Shown: positions 18,498 to 28,382 of the stretch, in pieces | Numbering within the stretch: the stretch's first letter is position 1 | Layout: every line of letters begins with the position of its first letter | From: Schleiferilactobacillus perolens DSM 12744 | Lineage (GTDB): Bacteria > Bacillota > Bacilli > Lactobacillales > Lactobacillaceae | Reading direction: 5' to 3' | Length of the DNA: 64,000 nucleotides | Assembly (NCBI RefSeq): GCF_001435585.1 | Contig: NZ_AZEC01000002.1 | Location: forward strand, 194,296 to 258,295 | Position numbers and translations under genes: made by a program | Notes under the pieces: generated by a model | What the model was told of the DNA's origin: nothing | The model's database searches: none | What the model saw: only the letters and a program-made list of their open reading frames with translations

Positions 18498-19166
18498 TTA
18501 TTCCTCCAGCTTCTGATATAATCGCGGCCGTAATTCTTTAAGCGCAATATCGTCAGCATAATCCAACGCGTGCAAATCATTCACATAAGCAAATGAATGC
18601 GCCGTGAGCTTGGTATTATGGGCATCCACGATATCCATGGTGTCCGCAATATGAACTTGCGTGGCCCCCGTAAAATCGCCCACTGCAATGGCCTCGGCAT
18701 CATTTGGATAACCTGCGTGCACAATACCTGCCACTTCACCCAAGCAGAAAATGTTACCAGTTGCGCGTAACACACCTCCGTAATGAACAGCCCCAATAAA
18801 TAATACGTCACCGTCAAAACGCCGTTCCTGGCCACTGCGAATGACGCCGACAGCAACCGGTACATGCGGTGTCGCCAAGAGGTTCGCCACTTTGGTTTGG
18901 GGGATGACTGCGGCAGAAAAATTAATGATTTGAAATCCAGGATAAGGCTTGAGTAATGCCTGAATCGCTGCCTTTTGATCTTCATCAAGCAACCGCTCTC
19001 CACTCGCAATCGTAAACTTAGCGGATTCTTCGTGCAATAATGCTTGCTGGGTCTGCACCTGCTTAAACAAAGCCGCTAAATCTGACAGGTTCTCGGCGAA
19101 TGACGCCGATGCTGCCAACTGGATTTCATAACCATCTTTTTTACCCTTCAACGTCGCACTTGCCAT
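18498..19166 (-). CDS. minC: MinC septum-site-determining inhibitor
   Basis: A 222-residue FtsZ-polymerisation inhibitor partnered with MinD. The N-terminal domain (about 1-100) starts SATLKGKKDGYEIQLAASAS; the C-terminal right-handed beta-helix (about 118-205) has the family pattern VIRSGQERRFDGDVLFIGAVH, then GNIFCLGEVAGIVHAGYPN. It lies between mreD and minD, the usual mreBCD-minCD order of lactobacilli. Confidence 0.94.
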   Translation of the reverse strand: MASATLKGKKDGYEIQLAASASFAENLSDLAALFKQVQTQQALLHEESAKFTIASGERLLDEDQKAAIQALLKPYPGFQIINFSAAVIPQTKVANLLATPHVPVAVGVIRSGQERRFDGDVLFIGAVHYGGVLRATGNIFCLGEVAGIVHAGYPNDAEAIAVGDFTGATQVHIADTMDIVDAHNTKLTAHSFAYVNDLHALDYADDIALKELRPRLYQKLEE

Positions 19167-19184
19167 TACTTCACCCCATCTGAC

Positions 19185-19712
19185 TTAAGATTCCACACGC
19201 CATCGAGCCAATAATCGATTGCACGGGACATATAACAAACCCGCAACCACGACATTGACCACGATTGTCGGCCATAGCACTTGACTGACGAATCCGACAA
19301 AGCCCTCGCCGCCAACACCAAGAAACCGATGGCCAAAATATACACCGCTGGTCACCACAACAATACTTATAAAGTATAGCAGAACCGCATACACACCGGA
19401 AATCGGTAAATATTCTCGGGCCCATTGGATACCATAGACGATTGCAGGAAATGCGATGGCGTAAAAACCGATGATTCCGGAATAGTAAAAGTCATAGACA
19501 ATACCTAGCCCCACCGCTAGCCAGAGCAATCGGCCGTCACTGGGCATTAGGTATGTCACAAACGTCAGCCAGAGTAATAAAAAACTGGGTGCGACCTGCC
19601 ATTGGGGAGTGATCAAGATTCCCTGCCCGGCAAATGACAATGCCCCATCCAGTAAAAGCCCCAAAAAGGCCACAATTGAGATATCGATGAAATGTCGTCG
19701 ATCCATCCGCAT
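19185..19712 (-). CDS. mreD: MreD rod-shape-determining membrane protein
   Basis: A 175-residue integral membrane protein with about five hydrophobic helices, part of the elongasome with MreB, MreC, RodA and PBP2. The sequence is mostly hydrophobic, with the motif LWLAVGLGIVYDFYYSGIIG typical of MreD. It overlaps the last base of mreC and is followed by minC after 18 bases. Confidence 0.9.
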   Translation of the reverse strand: MRMDRRHFIDISIVAFLGLLLDGALSFAGQGILITPQWQVAPSFLLLWLTFVTYLMPSDGRLLWLAVGLGIVYDFYYSGIIGFYAIAFPAIVYGIQWAREYLPISGVYAVLLYFISIVVVTSGVYFGHRFLGVGGEGFVGFVSQVLWPTIVVNVVVAGLLYVPCNRLLARWRVES

Positions 19713-20572
19713 TACCCCCCTTGTACATCCCGACTAATCACTGTCACAACAGAAAAGTCATTCAAGTTAGTCGCTGGTTTAAGGTAAACGGTAGCTGGCC
19801 GACCATAGTCATCATTTTTGACACTGACCACTTTACCGACATACAACCCCTTGGGAGTTAAACCACCGAGTCCAGAAGTAATGACTGTGTCCCCCTTCTC
19901 GATGGCATTTTTGGTGTTGATTTGGGTCATCGTCAAGGCCTCGTCCGTTTTATCGTAACCCGAGACGATCCCATTGATGTGTTCATCCTTCTTGTTCACG
20001 ATTTCCACAGCTGTGCGATCAGCGTTGGTATTGGCAGTGGAAATAAGTTCTACCTTGGATGAGATATTATTGACTTCAATCACCCGACCAATTAACCCAG
20101 CGCCAGACACAACGGGCATATTTTTCTTGACACCTTGCAAGCTGCCCTTATTGATCATAAAAATATTTTCCCAATCCGCGGGTTGCCGAGAAGTGACGCT
20201 CGCCGGAATTTGTTTGTAATCAGACAGTGTGGCATTCAATTTCAACTGCTTTTTGAGCTGACTGTTTTCCTGCTTCAACGTGCTGTTCGTGGCTTTCGTC
20301 TGCTGCCATTGTGTAATATCCTTCTTCAATGCTTGGTTCTCGTTGTATGTGTTGACTAGATCCGTCACATTGTTGAAGCCGTCATGAATCGCGACCATCG
20401 GTGCGGAAACAATCGCCGCAGCTGTGTTGCTGATGTCATTGGCCACACGTTGAATAAGCGGTGGCGCACTGCGATTCTCACGAACACGAAAAGATAACGC
20501 CACGGTGCTAAGCGTGGCGATCAAAATAATCATGACGATGATCAATTTCTTGTTAGCAAAGAATTTGCGCAT
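19712..20572 (-). CDS. mreC: MreC rod-shape-determining protein
   Basis: A 286-residue bitopic protein linking cytoplasmic MreB to the extracellular synthesis enzymes. One transmembrane helix near the N-terminus (KLIIVMIILIATLSTVALS), a coiled coil (about 70-115, rich in Gln/Lys/Leu) and two beta-barrel domains (about 120-280) with the family sequence ITSGLGGLTPKGLYVGKVV. It follows mreB by 56 bases, a gap holding a short palindrome. Confidence 0.94.
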   Translation of the reverse strand: MRKFFANKKLIIVMIILIATLSTVALSFRVRENRSAPPLIQRVANDISNTAAAIVSAPMVAIHDGFNNVTDLVNTYNENQALKKDITQWQQTKATNSTLKQENSQLKKQLKLNATLSDYKQIPASVTSRQPADWENIFMINKGSLQGVKKNMPVVSGAGLIGRVIEVNNISSKVELISTANTNADRTAVEIVNKKDEHINGIVSGYDKTDEALTMTQINTKNAIEKGDTVITSGLGGLTPKGLYVGKVVSVKNDDYGRPATVYLKPATNLNDFSVVTVISRDVQGG

Positions 20573-20610
20573 TCCCGTTTCTCACTCCAATACCAATCTG
20601 TGCAAACACA

Positions 20611-20629
20611 ATGCAAACACAGTTTGCAT
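20611..20629. repeat. Short perfect palindrome between mreB and mreC
   Basis: ATGCAAAC and GTTTGCAT (8 bp each, three-base spacer) lie in the 56-base mreB-mreC gap, one base overlapping the mreB stop. A further TGCAAACACA copy precedes it, so the left arm is a tandem direct repeat. It could form a small hairpin in the mRNA or be an operator; no function is shown. Confidence 0.5.
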
Positions 20630-21633
20630 TACCGGGAACGACGTTTCATCAACTCGATATGTTTCAGCGACTCCCCTGTGCCAATTGCAACACATTCCAG
20701 TGGATCTTGTGCAATGAATACTGGTACACCGGTGGCATCAGAAATCACGCCCGGCAAATTCTTAAGTAATGCACCACCGCCAGTCAGCACAATGCCGCGA
20801 TCAATGACATCTGCCGCAATCTCCGGTGATGTCTCTTCCAACGTATCTTTGATGGCTTCGATAATGGCCTGGACCACTTCTTGTACGGCTTTGGCCACAT
20901 CTTCACCAGACACATCAATCGTCTTTGGCAATCCAGAAACCAAATCCCGGCCGCGTACGGACATCGGGCCTAAATCCTTTGCCCCTTCGATTGAGGCAGA
21001 GCCAATTTCCATCTTGATCTGTTCTGCGGTCCGTTCACCGATCAACAAGTTGAATTCTTGACGAACATAGGAAGTGATTGCTTCGTCCATCTTGTCACCA
21101 GCCATCCGAATAGACCGGGCAGAAACAATCCCACCCAGTGAAATCGTGGCCACATCTGTCGTCCCGCCGCCAATGTCGACAACCATACTGCCAGTCGGAT
21201 CCATGACAGGCAAACCTGCACCAATTGCCGCGGCATAAGGCTCTTCAATGACGTAGGCGTCCTTAGCGCCAGCCACCCGGGTCGCGTCTGTCACTGCCCG
21301 TTTCTCGACTTCTGTGACTCCAGAAGGTACACAAACCATGACATAAGGCTTGCCAGTAGAACCAGCCTTTTGTAAGAAATACTTCATCATTGCCACGGTG
21401 GTGTCATAGTCTGCAATGACCCCATCCTTCATCGGCCGAATCGCCACAATACTGGCTGGTGTACGGCCAATCATGTCCCGAGCCTCAGAACCGACTGCCA
21501 GCACGTCACCAGTATTGGTGTCCTTGGCCACGACAGAAGGTTCACTGAGCACAATACCTTTGCCTTCTACATATACCAATGTATTGGCTGTGCCCAAGTC
21601 AATACCTATATTTTTCGCACCAAATCCAAACAC
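20629..21633 (-). CDS. mreB: MreB actin-like shape protein
   Basis: A 334-residue actin homologue forming filaments that guide sidewall peptidoglycan synthesis. The phosphate-1 motif [20 protein letters not shown] (about 9-28), phosphate-2 [12 protein letters not shown] (about 156-167) and adenosine motif [14 protein letters not shown] (about 285-298) are intact. Start is GTG (GTGTTTGGA) with GGAG about ten bases upstream. It is the first gene of mreBCD-minCD. A second paralogue, mbl, lies at 50.1-51.1 kb. Confidence 0.97.
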   Translation of the reverse strand: MFGFGAKNIGIDLGTANTLVYVEGKGIVLSEPSVVAKDTNTGDVLAVGSEARDMIGRTPASIVAIRPMKDGVIADYDTTVAMMKYFLQKAGSTGKPYVMVCVPSGVTEVEKRAVTDATRVAGAKDAYVIEEPYAAAIGAGLPVMDPTGSMVVDIGGGTTDVATISLGGIVSARSIRMAGDKMDEAITSYVRQEFNLLIGERTAEQIKMEIGSASIEGAKDLGPMSVRGRDLVSGLPKTIDVSGEDVAKAVQEVVQAIIEAIKDTLEETSPEIAADVIDRGIVLTGGGALLKNLPGVISDATGVPVFIAQDPLECVAIGTGESLKHIELMKRRSR

Positions 21634-21681
21634 GAGAATTTCTCTCCTTCAAAGCGCATCCGCGGATACTTAATATCGATA

Positions 21682-21687
21682 ATTATA
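21682..21687 (-). promoter_or_regulatory. Extended -10 element of the mreB promoter
   Basis: TGTTATAAT on the minus strand, 49 bases before the GTG start, is an extended -10 with no good -35. Another -10-like TATACT lies at 21718-21723. Nothing else is obvious in the radC-mreB gap (21634-21828). Confidence 0.55.
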
Positions 21688-21828
21688 ACATAGTCGCTTC
21701 TCTGCCACTACGTCTCCAGTATAACAGTGAACGGGTTTTCCATCGCTGTTTTCAATTCCACATTACCGTAACATATTGCACCAGTCGCGCCCAATTTTTC
21801 AGGAGATATTTAGAAAAGCTTCGGATTT

Positions 21829-22494
21829 TTACCAAGGATGACAGCTACGAATGGAGGCATAGTCATCTTGCCCAACGATCAAGTGATCCACCACTTCGAT
21901 CCCCACAATTTCACCGACACTAACCAACCGTTCAGTTAACATCAAGTCTTGTTGTGACGGAGTCGGATCGCCGCTAGGGTGATTGTGCGCGACAAGGATG
22001 TGGGCAGCAGCAAAACGCAGTGCGCCGGCGAATACCTCACGGGGATGGGCAATAGATGCCGTCAGACTTCCTTTAAACAACATTTGTTCGGCAATGACAG
22101 CATTTTTTGCATCCAAGTAAATTGCAATGAACTCTTCTTGAGTACAACCAGCGTAGTAATCCATAAGATGTTTGGCGGCACTCTCTACCGAATCGATTCG
22201 GCCAAACCGGTCCCCGAGTTGATGGGCGACCCGCCGTCCGAGTTCGATGCCGCCGGCCAGCATCAATGCCTTAGCCGGACCGACACCAGCAATTCGAGAT
22301 AATTCTGCGAGCCCAGCATATTGCAAATTTGGCAAAAAGTGATATTGGTTAATGATTGCTTCCGCAATTTGAAATACGGACTGGTAACGGCTCCCGCCGC
22401 CCAACATGAGTGCAATCAACTCCTGATCGGTTAATGCCCCGACGCCGAACTGCGTCGCTTTTTCCCGGGGTAACATCACTGCCACTTCTTCCAT
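21829..22494 (-). CDS. radC: RadC/YsxA JAB-domain protein
   Basis: A 221-residue RadC family protein. An N-terminal helix-hairpin-helix-like region (AELSRIAGVGPAKALMLAG, about 62-80) precedes the JAB/MPN domain with the metal motif HNHPSGDPTPSQQD (His170, His172, Asp183). The historical DNA-repair function is doubtful; its biological role is unclear. It commonly precedes mreB in Firmicutes, as here. The first codon, ATG at 22492-22494, is followed by EEVAVMLPREK. Confidence 0.93.
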   Translation of the reverse strand: MEEVAVMLPREKATQFGVGALTDQELIALMLGGGSRYQSVFQIAEAIINQYHFLPNLQYAGLAELSRIAGVGPAKALMLAGGIELGRRVAHQLGDRFGRIDSVESAAKHLMDYYAGCTQEEFIAIYLDAKNAVIAEQMLFKGSLTASIAHPREVFAGALRFAAAHILVAHNHPSGDPTPSQQDLMLTERLVSVGEIVGIEVVDHLIVGQDDYASIRSCHPW

Positions 22495-22564
22495 GCCTAA
22501 TCGTCCTCTCTTGATTGGTCCTCACTCACTATATATGCAGAAGAACAAAAGTTTGGGCATCAAT

Positions 22565-22660
22565 CAGTGCACAAAAAAGACCAAGATAAAAGTTTTTCCC
22601 CACATTGGCATTACAGCCATCATGGTTCAAACCTTTATCTTGATCTCTGTGTATGCACTG
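22565..22660. repeat. Long imperfect palindrome between the HAD gene and radC
   Basis: Two arms (22565-22595 and about 22629-22660) share CAGTGCA/TGCACTG at the outer ends and a 17-bp inner stem with two GU pairs (GATCAAGATAAAGGTTT facing AAACTTTTATCTTGGTC on the minus strand). A run of six T residues (22573-22578) follows the inner stem in the minus direction, so it may be the HAD gene's terminator, although the loop of about 33 bases is large. No coding sequence is credible here. Confidence 0.6.
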
Positions 22661-22671
22661 GCAGCTGATAA

Positions 22672-23322
22672 TTAAAAGAGTTCAGCAATGTGCAGGAGGT
22701 CGGGAGCAACCAGGATTGGCCGACCGACTTCTTGTACTACTTGTTCCGCAGAACGCAGGTCGGGGATGAGTACCGGTGTCATCTCGGCATTCAGCGCAGC
22801 TTGGATACCATTCACTGAGTCCTCCACGACCAGTGCGCGGGTTGGATCGATGTCTAAAGCTTTGGCAGCAGCCAAAAAAATGTCAGGCGCTGGTTTGCCA
22901 TGGGCTACATCATCACCCGTTACAATCGCTGAGAAACGATCCGTGATGCCAATCTTGGCCAGAAACCGATGGACCATTGTGTGATAATTACTGGAGCCAA
23001 CAGCCAACGGAATCCCGGCTTTTTGCAAAGTTTCTAACAGCTCGGCAACACCGGGTTTGGGTCGTAAATCACCGGCCGCAACATACTCATCCACCAAAGC
23101 GTATGTGTCATCCAAAAATTCTTGGGCTCGGTTGCCAGGAAAATACTTCTGGTAAAACGCCCGGGCTGTGGCATTGGTGGTGCCGGCCAATGGTGCATAA
23201 TCAGCGGCCGTCAAAGTCAATCCTTGGGCCTTGCCAGCGGCCAGGTTAGCCTTTAAATACAATCGTTCAGAATCCACGAGGACCCCATCCATATCAAAAA
23301 TTACACCATTATACGTCGTCAT
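22672..23322 (-). CDS. HAD-superfamily hydrolase, beta-phosphoglucomutase-like
   Basis: A 216-residue HAD subfamily IA phosphatase or phosphomutase. The nucleophile motif GVIFDMDGVLVDSERLY (Asp pair at about 10 and 12), the Ser motif VGSSNYH, the Lys/Asp region GKPAPDIFLAAA and LVVEDSVNGIQAA are intact, with a helical cap domain between. The substrate cannot be told from the sequence. The ATG at 23322 is the third of three possible starts and is best spaced after GGAGG. Its start lies within the end of folC. Confidence 0.85.
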   Translation of the reverse strand: MTTYNGVIFDMDGVLVDSERLYLKANLAAGKAQGLTLTAADYAPLAGTTNATARAFYQKYFPGNRAQEFLDDTYALVDEYVAAGDLRPKPGVAELLETLQKAGIPLAVGSSNYHTMVHRFLAKIGITDRFSAIVTGDDVAHGKPAPDIFLAAAKALDIDPTRALVVEDSVNGIQAALNAEMTPVLIPDLRSAEQVVQEVGRPILVAPDLLHIAELF

Positions 23323-24622
23323 CATCACCTCCTAACAAGGATTCCCGCACAGTGGAAACAAAATGCAAAGAACCCGCAATAATGATCAAATCGTCCTCAT
23401 CTGTTTCCTGCAGCACAACCGCCAATGCCGCGCGCCAATCATGAATATGACGAATTGGCTGCGGCATCTCAGGCCACTGCGCCAGAGGCAACAAACGCGG
23501 ATCTTTAAAGTCTGTTCCGACAATATCAAATCCTGCCCGGATGTAATATTGCAACATTTTTTTTGCATCTTTGCCCTGTAAAAACGAGGCAATCAAGTGC
23601 ACAGTCACACCGGGAAAAGCCTGTTGGACACTGTCGATCAGTGCCCGTACAGCGGGTACATTATGGGCACCATCCAGAAGTACAAAGGGCTTTTCGTGCA
23701 GCAATTCCATCCGCGCGGGCCAATGAAAGTTAGCCATTCCTTCACGAATGGCACCCTCACTCAACTGCCCATGATTCTGCGCGAAATACAGTACCGCGAC
23801 TTGAATGGCCGTGGCCGCATTATGGACCTCATAAGCCGAAATACTGGGCAACGCAATATTTTTATAATGCATCCCCGCAGCTTCATTTGCAAAGTCAAAC
23901 AACCAGCGATGTTGTGCCGGTTGCAAGCGCGGGTGAAGCAATTGAAAGGCTTCACCAAAGTGGAAAAGCGGTGCATGCTCTCGCAGCGCATATGCTTTGA
24001 TAATCGCCAATTGGGGGGCGGCAATTTCCCCCACCACTACGGGTACGCCTTTTTTGATGACACCCGCTTTTTCAGCGGCGACATCATCTAAGGTAGGCCC
24101 AATCAGTTCCAAGTGGTCCGCTCCAATCGTCGTGATGGCCGACACATCGGGGGTGATCACATTGGTTTTATCGTGGGCCCCGCCAATGCCGACCTCAATG
24201 ACCGCTACAGCCACTCTTCGTTGAGCAAAATAATAAAAGCCCAGAGCGGTCACAAACTCAAATTCAGTGAGTGCAAAGTCCGGCCGTTCCGCTTGGATGT
24301 GCCGCAACACGTTGGCCAGATACGTAGTGGTGTCAGCCAAGTCGGTATCACTAATATTGTGACCATCGACTTGGATACGTTCATTAAACCGAGTAATAAA
24401 CGGAGAAACGAATCGACCGACCCGCAGGCCGCTGGCCAATAAAATTTCAGTTACCATCTCGGCAACCGAGCCTTTACCGTTAGTGCCAGTCACGTGAATA
24501 AAATGGCCCTGTTGTTCAGGATGCCCAATAGCGGCCAAAAATTCTTTAATCTCCGTCAATTCCCGACTACGGTGCAATCGGGGTCGACCGTGAATAAAGT
24601 GAATCGCTTCTTGGTAATTCAT
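23309..24622 (-). CDS. folC: FolC folylpolyglutamate/dihydrofolate synthase
   Basis: A 437-residue Mur-ligase-type enzyme that adds glutamate to folates. The ATP loop [13 protein letters not shown] (about 44-56) and the family strings [31 protein letters not shown] and [16 protein letters not shown] are present. It overlaps valS by four bases upstream and the HAD gene by 14 downstream, so valS-folC-HAD is a single translationally coupled unit. Confidence 0.95.
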   Translation of the reverse strand: MNYQEAIHFIHGRPRLHRSRELTEIKEFLAAIGHPEQQGHFIHVTGTNGKGSVAEMVTEILLASGLRVGRFVSPFITRFNERIQVDGHNISDTDLADTTTYLANVLRHIQAERPDFALTEFEFVTALGFYYFAQRRVAVAVIEVGIGGAHDKTNVITPDVSAITTIGADHLELIGPTLDDVAAEKAGVIKKGVPVVVGEIAAPQLAIIKAYALREHAPLFHFGEAFQLLHPRLQPAQHRWLFDFANEAAGMHYKNIALPSISAYEVHNAATAIQVAVLYFAQNHGQLSEGAIREGMANFHWPARMELLHEKPFVLLDGAHNVPAVRALIDSVQQAFPGVTVHLIASFLQGKDAKKMLQYYIRAGFDIVGTDFKDPRLLPLAQWPEMPQPIRHIHDWRAALAVVLQETDEDDLIIIAGSLHFVSTVRESLLGGDDDDV

Positions 24623-27273
24623 GCGTCATTTTCCCGTAAGTCGGCCAATCGCTTGGTCAATGTCTTCAACTGTTCTTGATACTCAGCCAGTTTTTGCTTC
24701 TCAGCAGCGACTACCGCCGCTGGTGCTTTGGCGACAAAGCCCTGATTGGCCAATTTTTTATTGGCCCGATCCACTTCTTGCTGCAAGTGGTCGTGTTCCT
24801 TCGATAAACGTTCAATCTCGGCATGCATATCCACCAGTTCAGTCAATGGGATAATAACTTCCCCGCCTGGAATAACAGCAGTCATGACCTTGGCTGATGC
24901 CGCCGGTTGAGTGCCCGTTAAAGTCTCCATGTCGCTGGCGTTCACAAACCGCTGAATGAACGGTTTGTTGGCATTAAAGACCTGGCCAAGCCGTTCTTCT
25001 GCCAGATACACTTGCAGTCTAATGGGTTTGCTCAATGGCGCGTTGGCCTGGGAGCGGATGTTACGGACAGAACGAACCAACGCAATAATCCAGTCCATAT
25101 CTGCCGCCGCCGACGCATCCGCAAATTGATCATGGGCAAGTGGGTATTGGGCCAACATGATCGTCTCACCCGCATGGGGCATGGCTTGCCAAATTTTTTC
25201 TGTGACAAAGGGCATCGTGGGATGCAGCATACGCAGTGTCATGTCCAGTACCCAAAGCAGATTACGGCGTTTTTCCGACTTCTTTGTTTCATCCGTGCCG
25301 TAAAGAACTTCCTTACTCATTTCCACATACCAATCGGCAAAATCATTCCATGTGAAGTTGTAAAGCGCCCGCCCAGCTTCACCAAACTCAAATTGATCCG
25401 TTAGCCGGGTGACCTTCTTGATGGTTTCATTCAACCGGAAGAAGATCCAACGATCTGCCAAATCAAACGTCTGCGGATCCGGGGGAGTATTGCTGGCTGG
25501 TGTATCCGCCAGATTCATCAAGACAAAGCGAGAAATATTCCAAATCTTGTTGATGAAATTCCACGCCGCTTCCAGTTTTTGTTCACTGAAGTTAGCATCT
25601 TGCCCCGGAGTTGAACTCGTGGATAAATACCAGCGTAAGGCATCTGCACCATATTTACTGATAATATCCATGGGATCGATCCCGTTACCCAGTGACTTTG
25701 ACATCTTGCGTCCCTGAGAATCCCGCATCAGGCCATGAATCAGTGCATGATCAAAAGGCCGCTGATTCGTGAAGTGTTCACTTTGGAAAATCATCCGGGC
25801 CACCCAAAATGGGATGATATCGTAACCGGTAACCAGCGTATTGGTCGGAAAATAACGCTTATAATCAGGCGCCTGTGTATCAGGCCAACCGAGTGTTGAA
25901 AATGGCCATAGTGCACTGGAGAACCAAGTATCCAGCACATCTGGATCCTGTTCCCAATTTTCGGGATCTTCAGGTGCATCCATGCCTACGTAAATTTTAC
26001 CGGTCTCCTTGTTATACCAAGCCGGGATCCGGTGACCCCACCACAGTTGGCGAGAAATCACCCAATCATGAATGTTTTCCATCCAATTAATGAGTGTGTG
26101 TTCAAATCGTTCTGGCACAAAGTGAACCTTATCATCCGTTTTTTGCTGGTCTAATACCCGCTTAGCCAACGGCTTCATTTTTACAAACCATTGAGTCGAC
26201 AAACGCGGTTCGACTTGCACGCCAGAGCGCTCAGAGTGCCCAACGCTGTGGACAATGGGTTCAACGGACAGTAAGTAACCCTCTTTTTTCAGATCCGCCA
26301 CGATCGCTTTGCGCGCCTCGAACCGATCCATGCCCGCATACTTGCCGCCTTGATCATTAATTGTCGCATCGTCGTTCATAATGTTAATGCGTTCCAAGTT
26401 GTGACGATTACCGACTTCAAAGTCATTGGGGTCATGCGCTGGAGTAATTTTCACTGCCCCAGTACCGAATTGCATGTCCACGTAACGATCGGCAATGATC
26501 GGAATCTTTCGGCCAACCAGTGGTAAAATCACTTCTTTACCGACAACCGCTTGATAGCGTTCATCGTCAGGATGCACCGCGATGGCTGTATCACCAAGCA
26601 TAGTCTCTGGCCGAGTGGTCGCAATTTCAATATACCCAGAACCATCCACGTAAGGATATTTCACGTGATAGAACGCGCCCTGATCATCTTGGTGGAGCAC
26701 TTCAATGTCAGAAAGAGCCGTCCGCAACTCGGGATCCCAGTTAATGATGTATTGTCCTCGATAAATTAGGCCTTCATTATATAAATCCACAAAGACTTTG
26801 CGGACCGCCTTTGACAGACCCTTATCCAAGGTGAACCGTTCCCGCGAATAATCCAGCGACAACCCCATCTTGGCCCACTGTTCATGGATTGTTTTGGCGT
26901 ATTCGTCTTTCCATTCCCACACTTGCTGAATGAACTTATCCCGACCAAGATCGTAACGTGATACACCCTGCTTCCGCAATTTGGCTTCTACCTTAGCCTG
27001 AGTCGCGATCCCGGCGTGATCCATACCAGGCAGCCATAATGTATCAAACCCCTGCATCCGTTTTTGCCGGATGATCATATCCTGAAAAGTCGTGTCCCAG
27101 GCATGGCCCATGTGCAGCTTACCCGTGACATTGGGCGGCGGAATTACAATGCTGTATGGTTTAGCCTCTGGATTACCGCTGGGCTTAAAATAGCCAGCGT
27201 CACGCCACTTTTTATACATCCCAGCCTCGACAGTCGTGGGATCATACTTTGTTGACATATCTGTTTCACTCAT
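24619..27273 (-). CDS. valS: Valyl-tRNA synthetase
   Basis: An 884-residue class I synthetase. HIGH motif in [16 protein letters not shown] (about 46-61), editing (CP1) domain with [16 protein letters not shown] motif [13 protein letters not shown] (near 524-536) and a C-terminal coiled coil (about 815-880). The start [18 protein letters not shown] at 27273 has AGGGAG seven bases upstream; a longer reading to 27354 would begin inside the T-box terminator and is rejected. Expression is controlled by the valine T-box ahead of it. Confidence 0.97.
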   Translation of the reverse strand: MSETDMSTKYDPTTVEAGMYKKWRDAGYFKPSGNPEAKPYSIVIPPPNVTGKLHMGHAWDTTFQDMIIRQKRMQGFDTLWLPGMDHAGIATQAKVEAKLRKQGVSRYDLGRDKFIQQVWEWKDEYAKTIHEQWAKMGLSLDYSRERFTLDKGLSKAVRKVFVDLYNEGLIYRGQYIINWDPELRTALSDIEVLHQDDQGAFYHVKYPYVDGSGYIEIATTRPETMLGDTAIAVHPDDERYQAVVGKEVILPLVGRKIPIIADRYVDMQFGTGAVKITPAHDPNDFEVGNRHNLERINIMNDDATINDQGGKYAGMDRFEARKAIVADLKKEGYLLSVEPIVHSVGHSERSGVQVEPRLSTQWFVKMKPLAKRVLDQQKTDDKVHFVPERFEHTLINWMENIHDWVISRQLWWGHRIPAWYNKETGKIYVGMDAPEDPENWEQDPDVLDTWFSSALWPFSTLGWPDTQAPDYKRYFPTNTLVTGYDIIPFWVARMIFQSEHFTNQRPFDHALIHGLMRDSQGRKMSKSLGNGIDPMDIISKYGADALRWYLSTSSTPGQDANFSEQKLEAAWNFINKIWNISRFVLMNLADTPASNTPPDPQTFDLADRWIFFRLNETIKKVTRLTDQFEFGEAGRALYNFTWNDFADWYVEMSKEVLYGTDETKKSEKRRNLLWVLDMTLRMLHPTMPFVTEKIWQAMPHAGETIMLAQYPLAHDQFADASAAADMDWIIALVRSVRNIRSQANAPLSKPIRLQVYLAEERLGQVFNANKPFIQRFVNASDMETLTGTQPAASAKVMTAVIPGGEVIIPLTELVDMHAEIERLSKEHDHLQQEVDRANKKLANQGFVAKAPAAVVAAEKQKLAEYQEQLKTLTKRLADLRENDA

Positions 27274-27303
27274 AACGTCACTCCCTAACGAATTAAAATC
27301 GAT

Positions 27304-27523
27304 CGAACAAAAAAATCGCCCCAAAAAATTAGGACGATTTGCTCGCGGTACCACCTAAGTTGTGTGCACAGCACACCTCTCAATCCGATAACGGTGGTTC
27401 CCGGATACCACTTCCGCAGTCGCAGTATCTACTCCCGAGCTACCATGCCAGGCATTCGGCCGATTCACACCGTCCATCGGCTCGCTGAATTCCCTGTCCC
27501 GTCATGCTCTCGATCAAAGTGTT
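27304..27523 (-). ncRNA. T-box leader of valS (valine)
   Basis: On the minus strand: stem I with AGCGAG and the GGTGTGAATCGG loop, a T-box AGGTGGTACCGC (27345-27356) whose UGGU bulge (27350-27353) matches tRNA-Val ACCA, and a terminator with arms AAATCGTCC and GG(G)CGATTT (27313-27340) followed by a T run. GTA at 27441-27443, followed by a purine and CTCG, is a candidate Val specifier; its pairing context was not fully proven. Confidence 0.88.
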
Positions 27524-27529
27524 ATCTGC

Positions 27530-27558
27530 ATTATAGCGTATTTAATTCGACTCAGCAA
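27530..27558 (-). promoter_or_regulatory. Promoter of the valS T-box transcript
   Basis: -10 TATAAT (27530-27535) and -35 TTGCTG (27553-27558) with a 17-base spacer. The -35 box lies in the last codons of rex, so valS has its own promoter. Confidence 0.7.
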
Positions 27559-28222
27559 AGGCTGGATCATACTTTTCTGCGGCATTTTCATCCACATCAG
27601 CAAAATACATCAAGGTTTGGATCTCACTGGTTAAATCAATGTATTTCACGTGTACGCCGGGATTCACTTTGAGTCGCTGCGGAGCAAAATTCAAAATAGA
27701 ATGGACCCCAGCTTCGGTCAGCTGGGCGACGGCCTCCTGAGCATGAATGCTGGGAACCGTAGAAATCGCTGTTTTGATGCCTTGCTCTTGAATCTTCTCC
27801 ACCAGTTGATCCATGTGATAAACCGGCACCCCATTAATAATGGTACCGATTGCTGGGCAATCGGTATCAAAGGCACATGTGATTCGTAAATTATCATTAC
27901 GGCGGAAGTTATTTTGAATGAGTGCACGTCCCAGATTACCGACACCGATCAGGGCAATCTTATGCAATTGATCCACCCGCAGCATTTGAGCAAATGTTTG
28001 AATCAAGAAGTCGACATCATAACCGTACCCACTCTTACCTAGTTCGCCAAAACACGAGAAGTCCCGTCTGATCGTGGCAGAGGGTATGTGAATGCTTTTG
28101 CTAAGCTCATGGGACTTGATTCTCTCAATGCCTTCTGCTTTATACATGCAGAGATATCGATAATACAGTGGAATGCGTTTGGCAGTGGCACGGGGCAGCA
28201 CGCCCGGGCGAGATTCAACCAT
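27542..28222 (-). CDS. rex: Rex redox-sensing transcriptional repressor
   Basis: A 226-residue NADH/NAD+-responsive repressor of fermentation and redox genes. The N-terminal winged helix (about 12-75: KSIHIPSATIRRDFSCFGEL) includes the recognition helix; the Rossmann domain starts IALIGVGNLGRALIQN (about 90-105), and the C-terminal swapped helix ends the protein. The ATG at 28222 has AGGACGG six bases upstream and is preferred to the GTG at 28231. Downstream valS has its own promoter. Between rex and thiI (28223-28311) no other gene was seen. Confidence 0.95.
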   Translation of the reverse strand: MVESRPGVLPRATAKRIPLYYRYLCMYKAEGIERIKSHELSKSIHIPSATIRRDFSCFGELGKSGYGYDVDFLIQTFAQMLRVDQLHKIALIGVGNLGRALIQNNFRRNDNLRITCAFDTDCPAIGTIINGVPVYHMDQLVEKIQEQGIKTAISTVPSIHAQEAVAQLTEAGVHSILNFAPQRLKVNPGVHVKYIDLTSEIQTLMYFADVDENAAEKYDPAFAESN

Positions 28223-28311
28223 TTTATTCACCGTCCTATTTGTTTGCTATTTCACATATCAATATACCATGATGCTCACTACTGCGCAAGAAGAATTTTT
28301 CTCTTCGGTAC

Positions 28312-28347
28312 AAAAAAAGTGAAGAATCCAAAACACAGATTCCTCAC
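28312..28347 (-). terminator. Terminator downstream of thiI
   Basis: Stem GTGAGGAATC / GGATTCTTCAC (28319-28329 with 28338-28347) followed on the minus strand by seven T residues (28312-28318). It ends the ezrA-side/nifS-thiI transcript. Confidence 0.8.
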
Positions 28348-28382
28348 CGTTATCACGCTTGCTTATCTGGTTTAACGGTCGC

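Noticed and set aside
22493..22675. 60-codon plus-strand reading frame between radC and the HAD gene
   Set aside because: It spans the palindrome and has no ribosome site; sequence is not protein-like.
27274..27354. Upstream in-frame extension of valS giving a 911-residue protein
   Set aside because: It would begin in the T-box terminator region and has no ribosome site; [11 protein letters not shown] at 27273 has AGGGAG in front.
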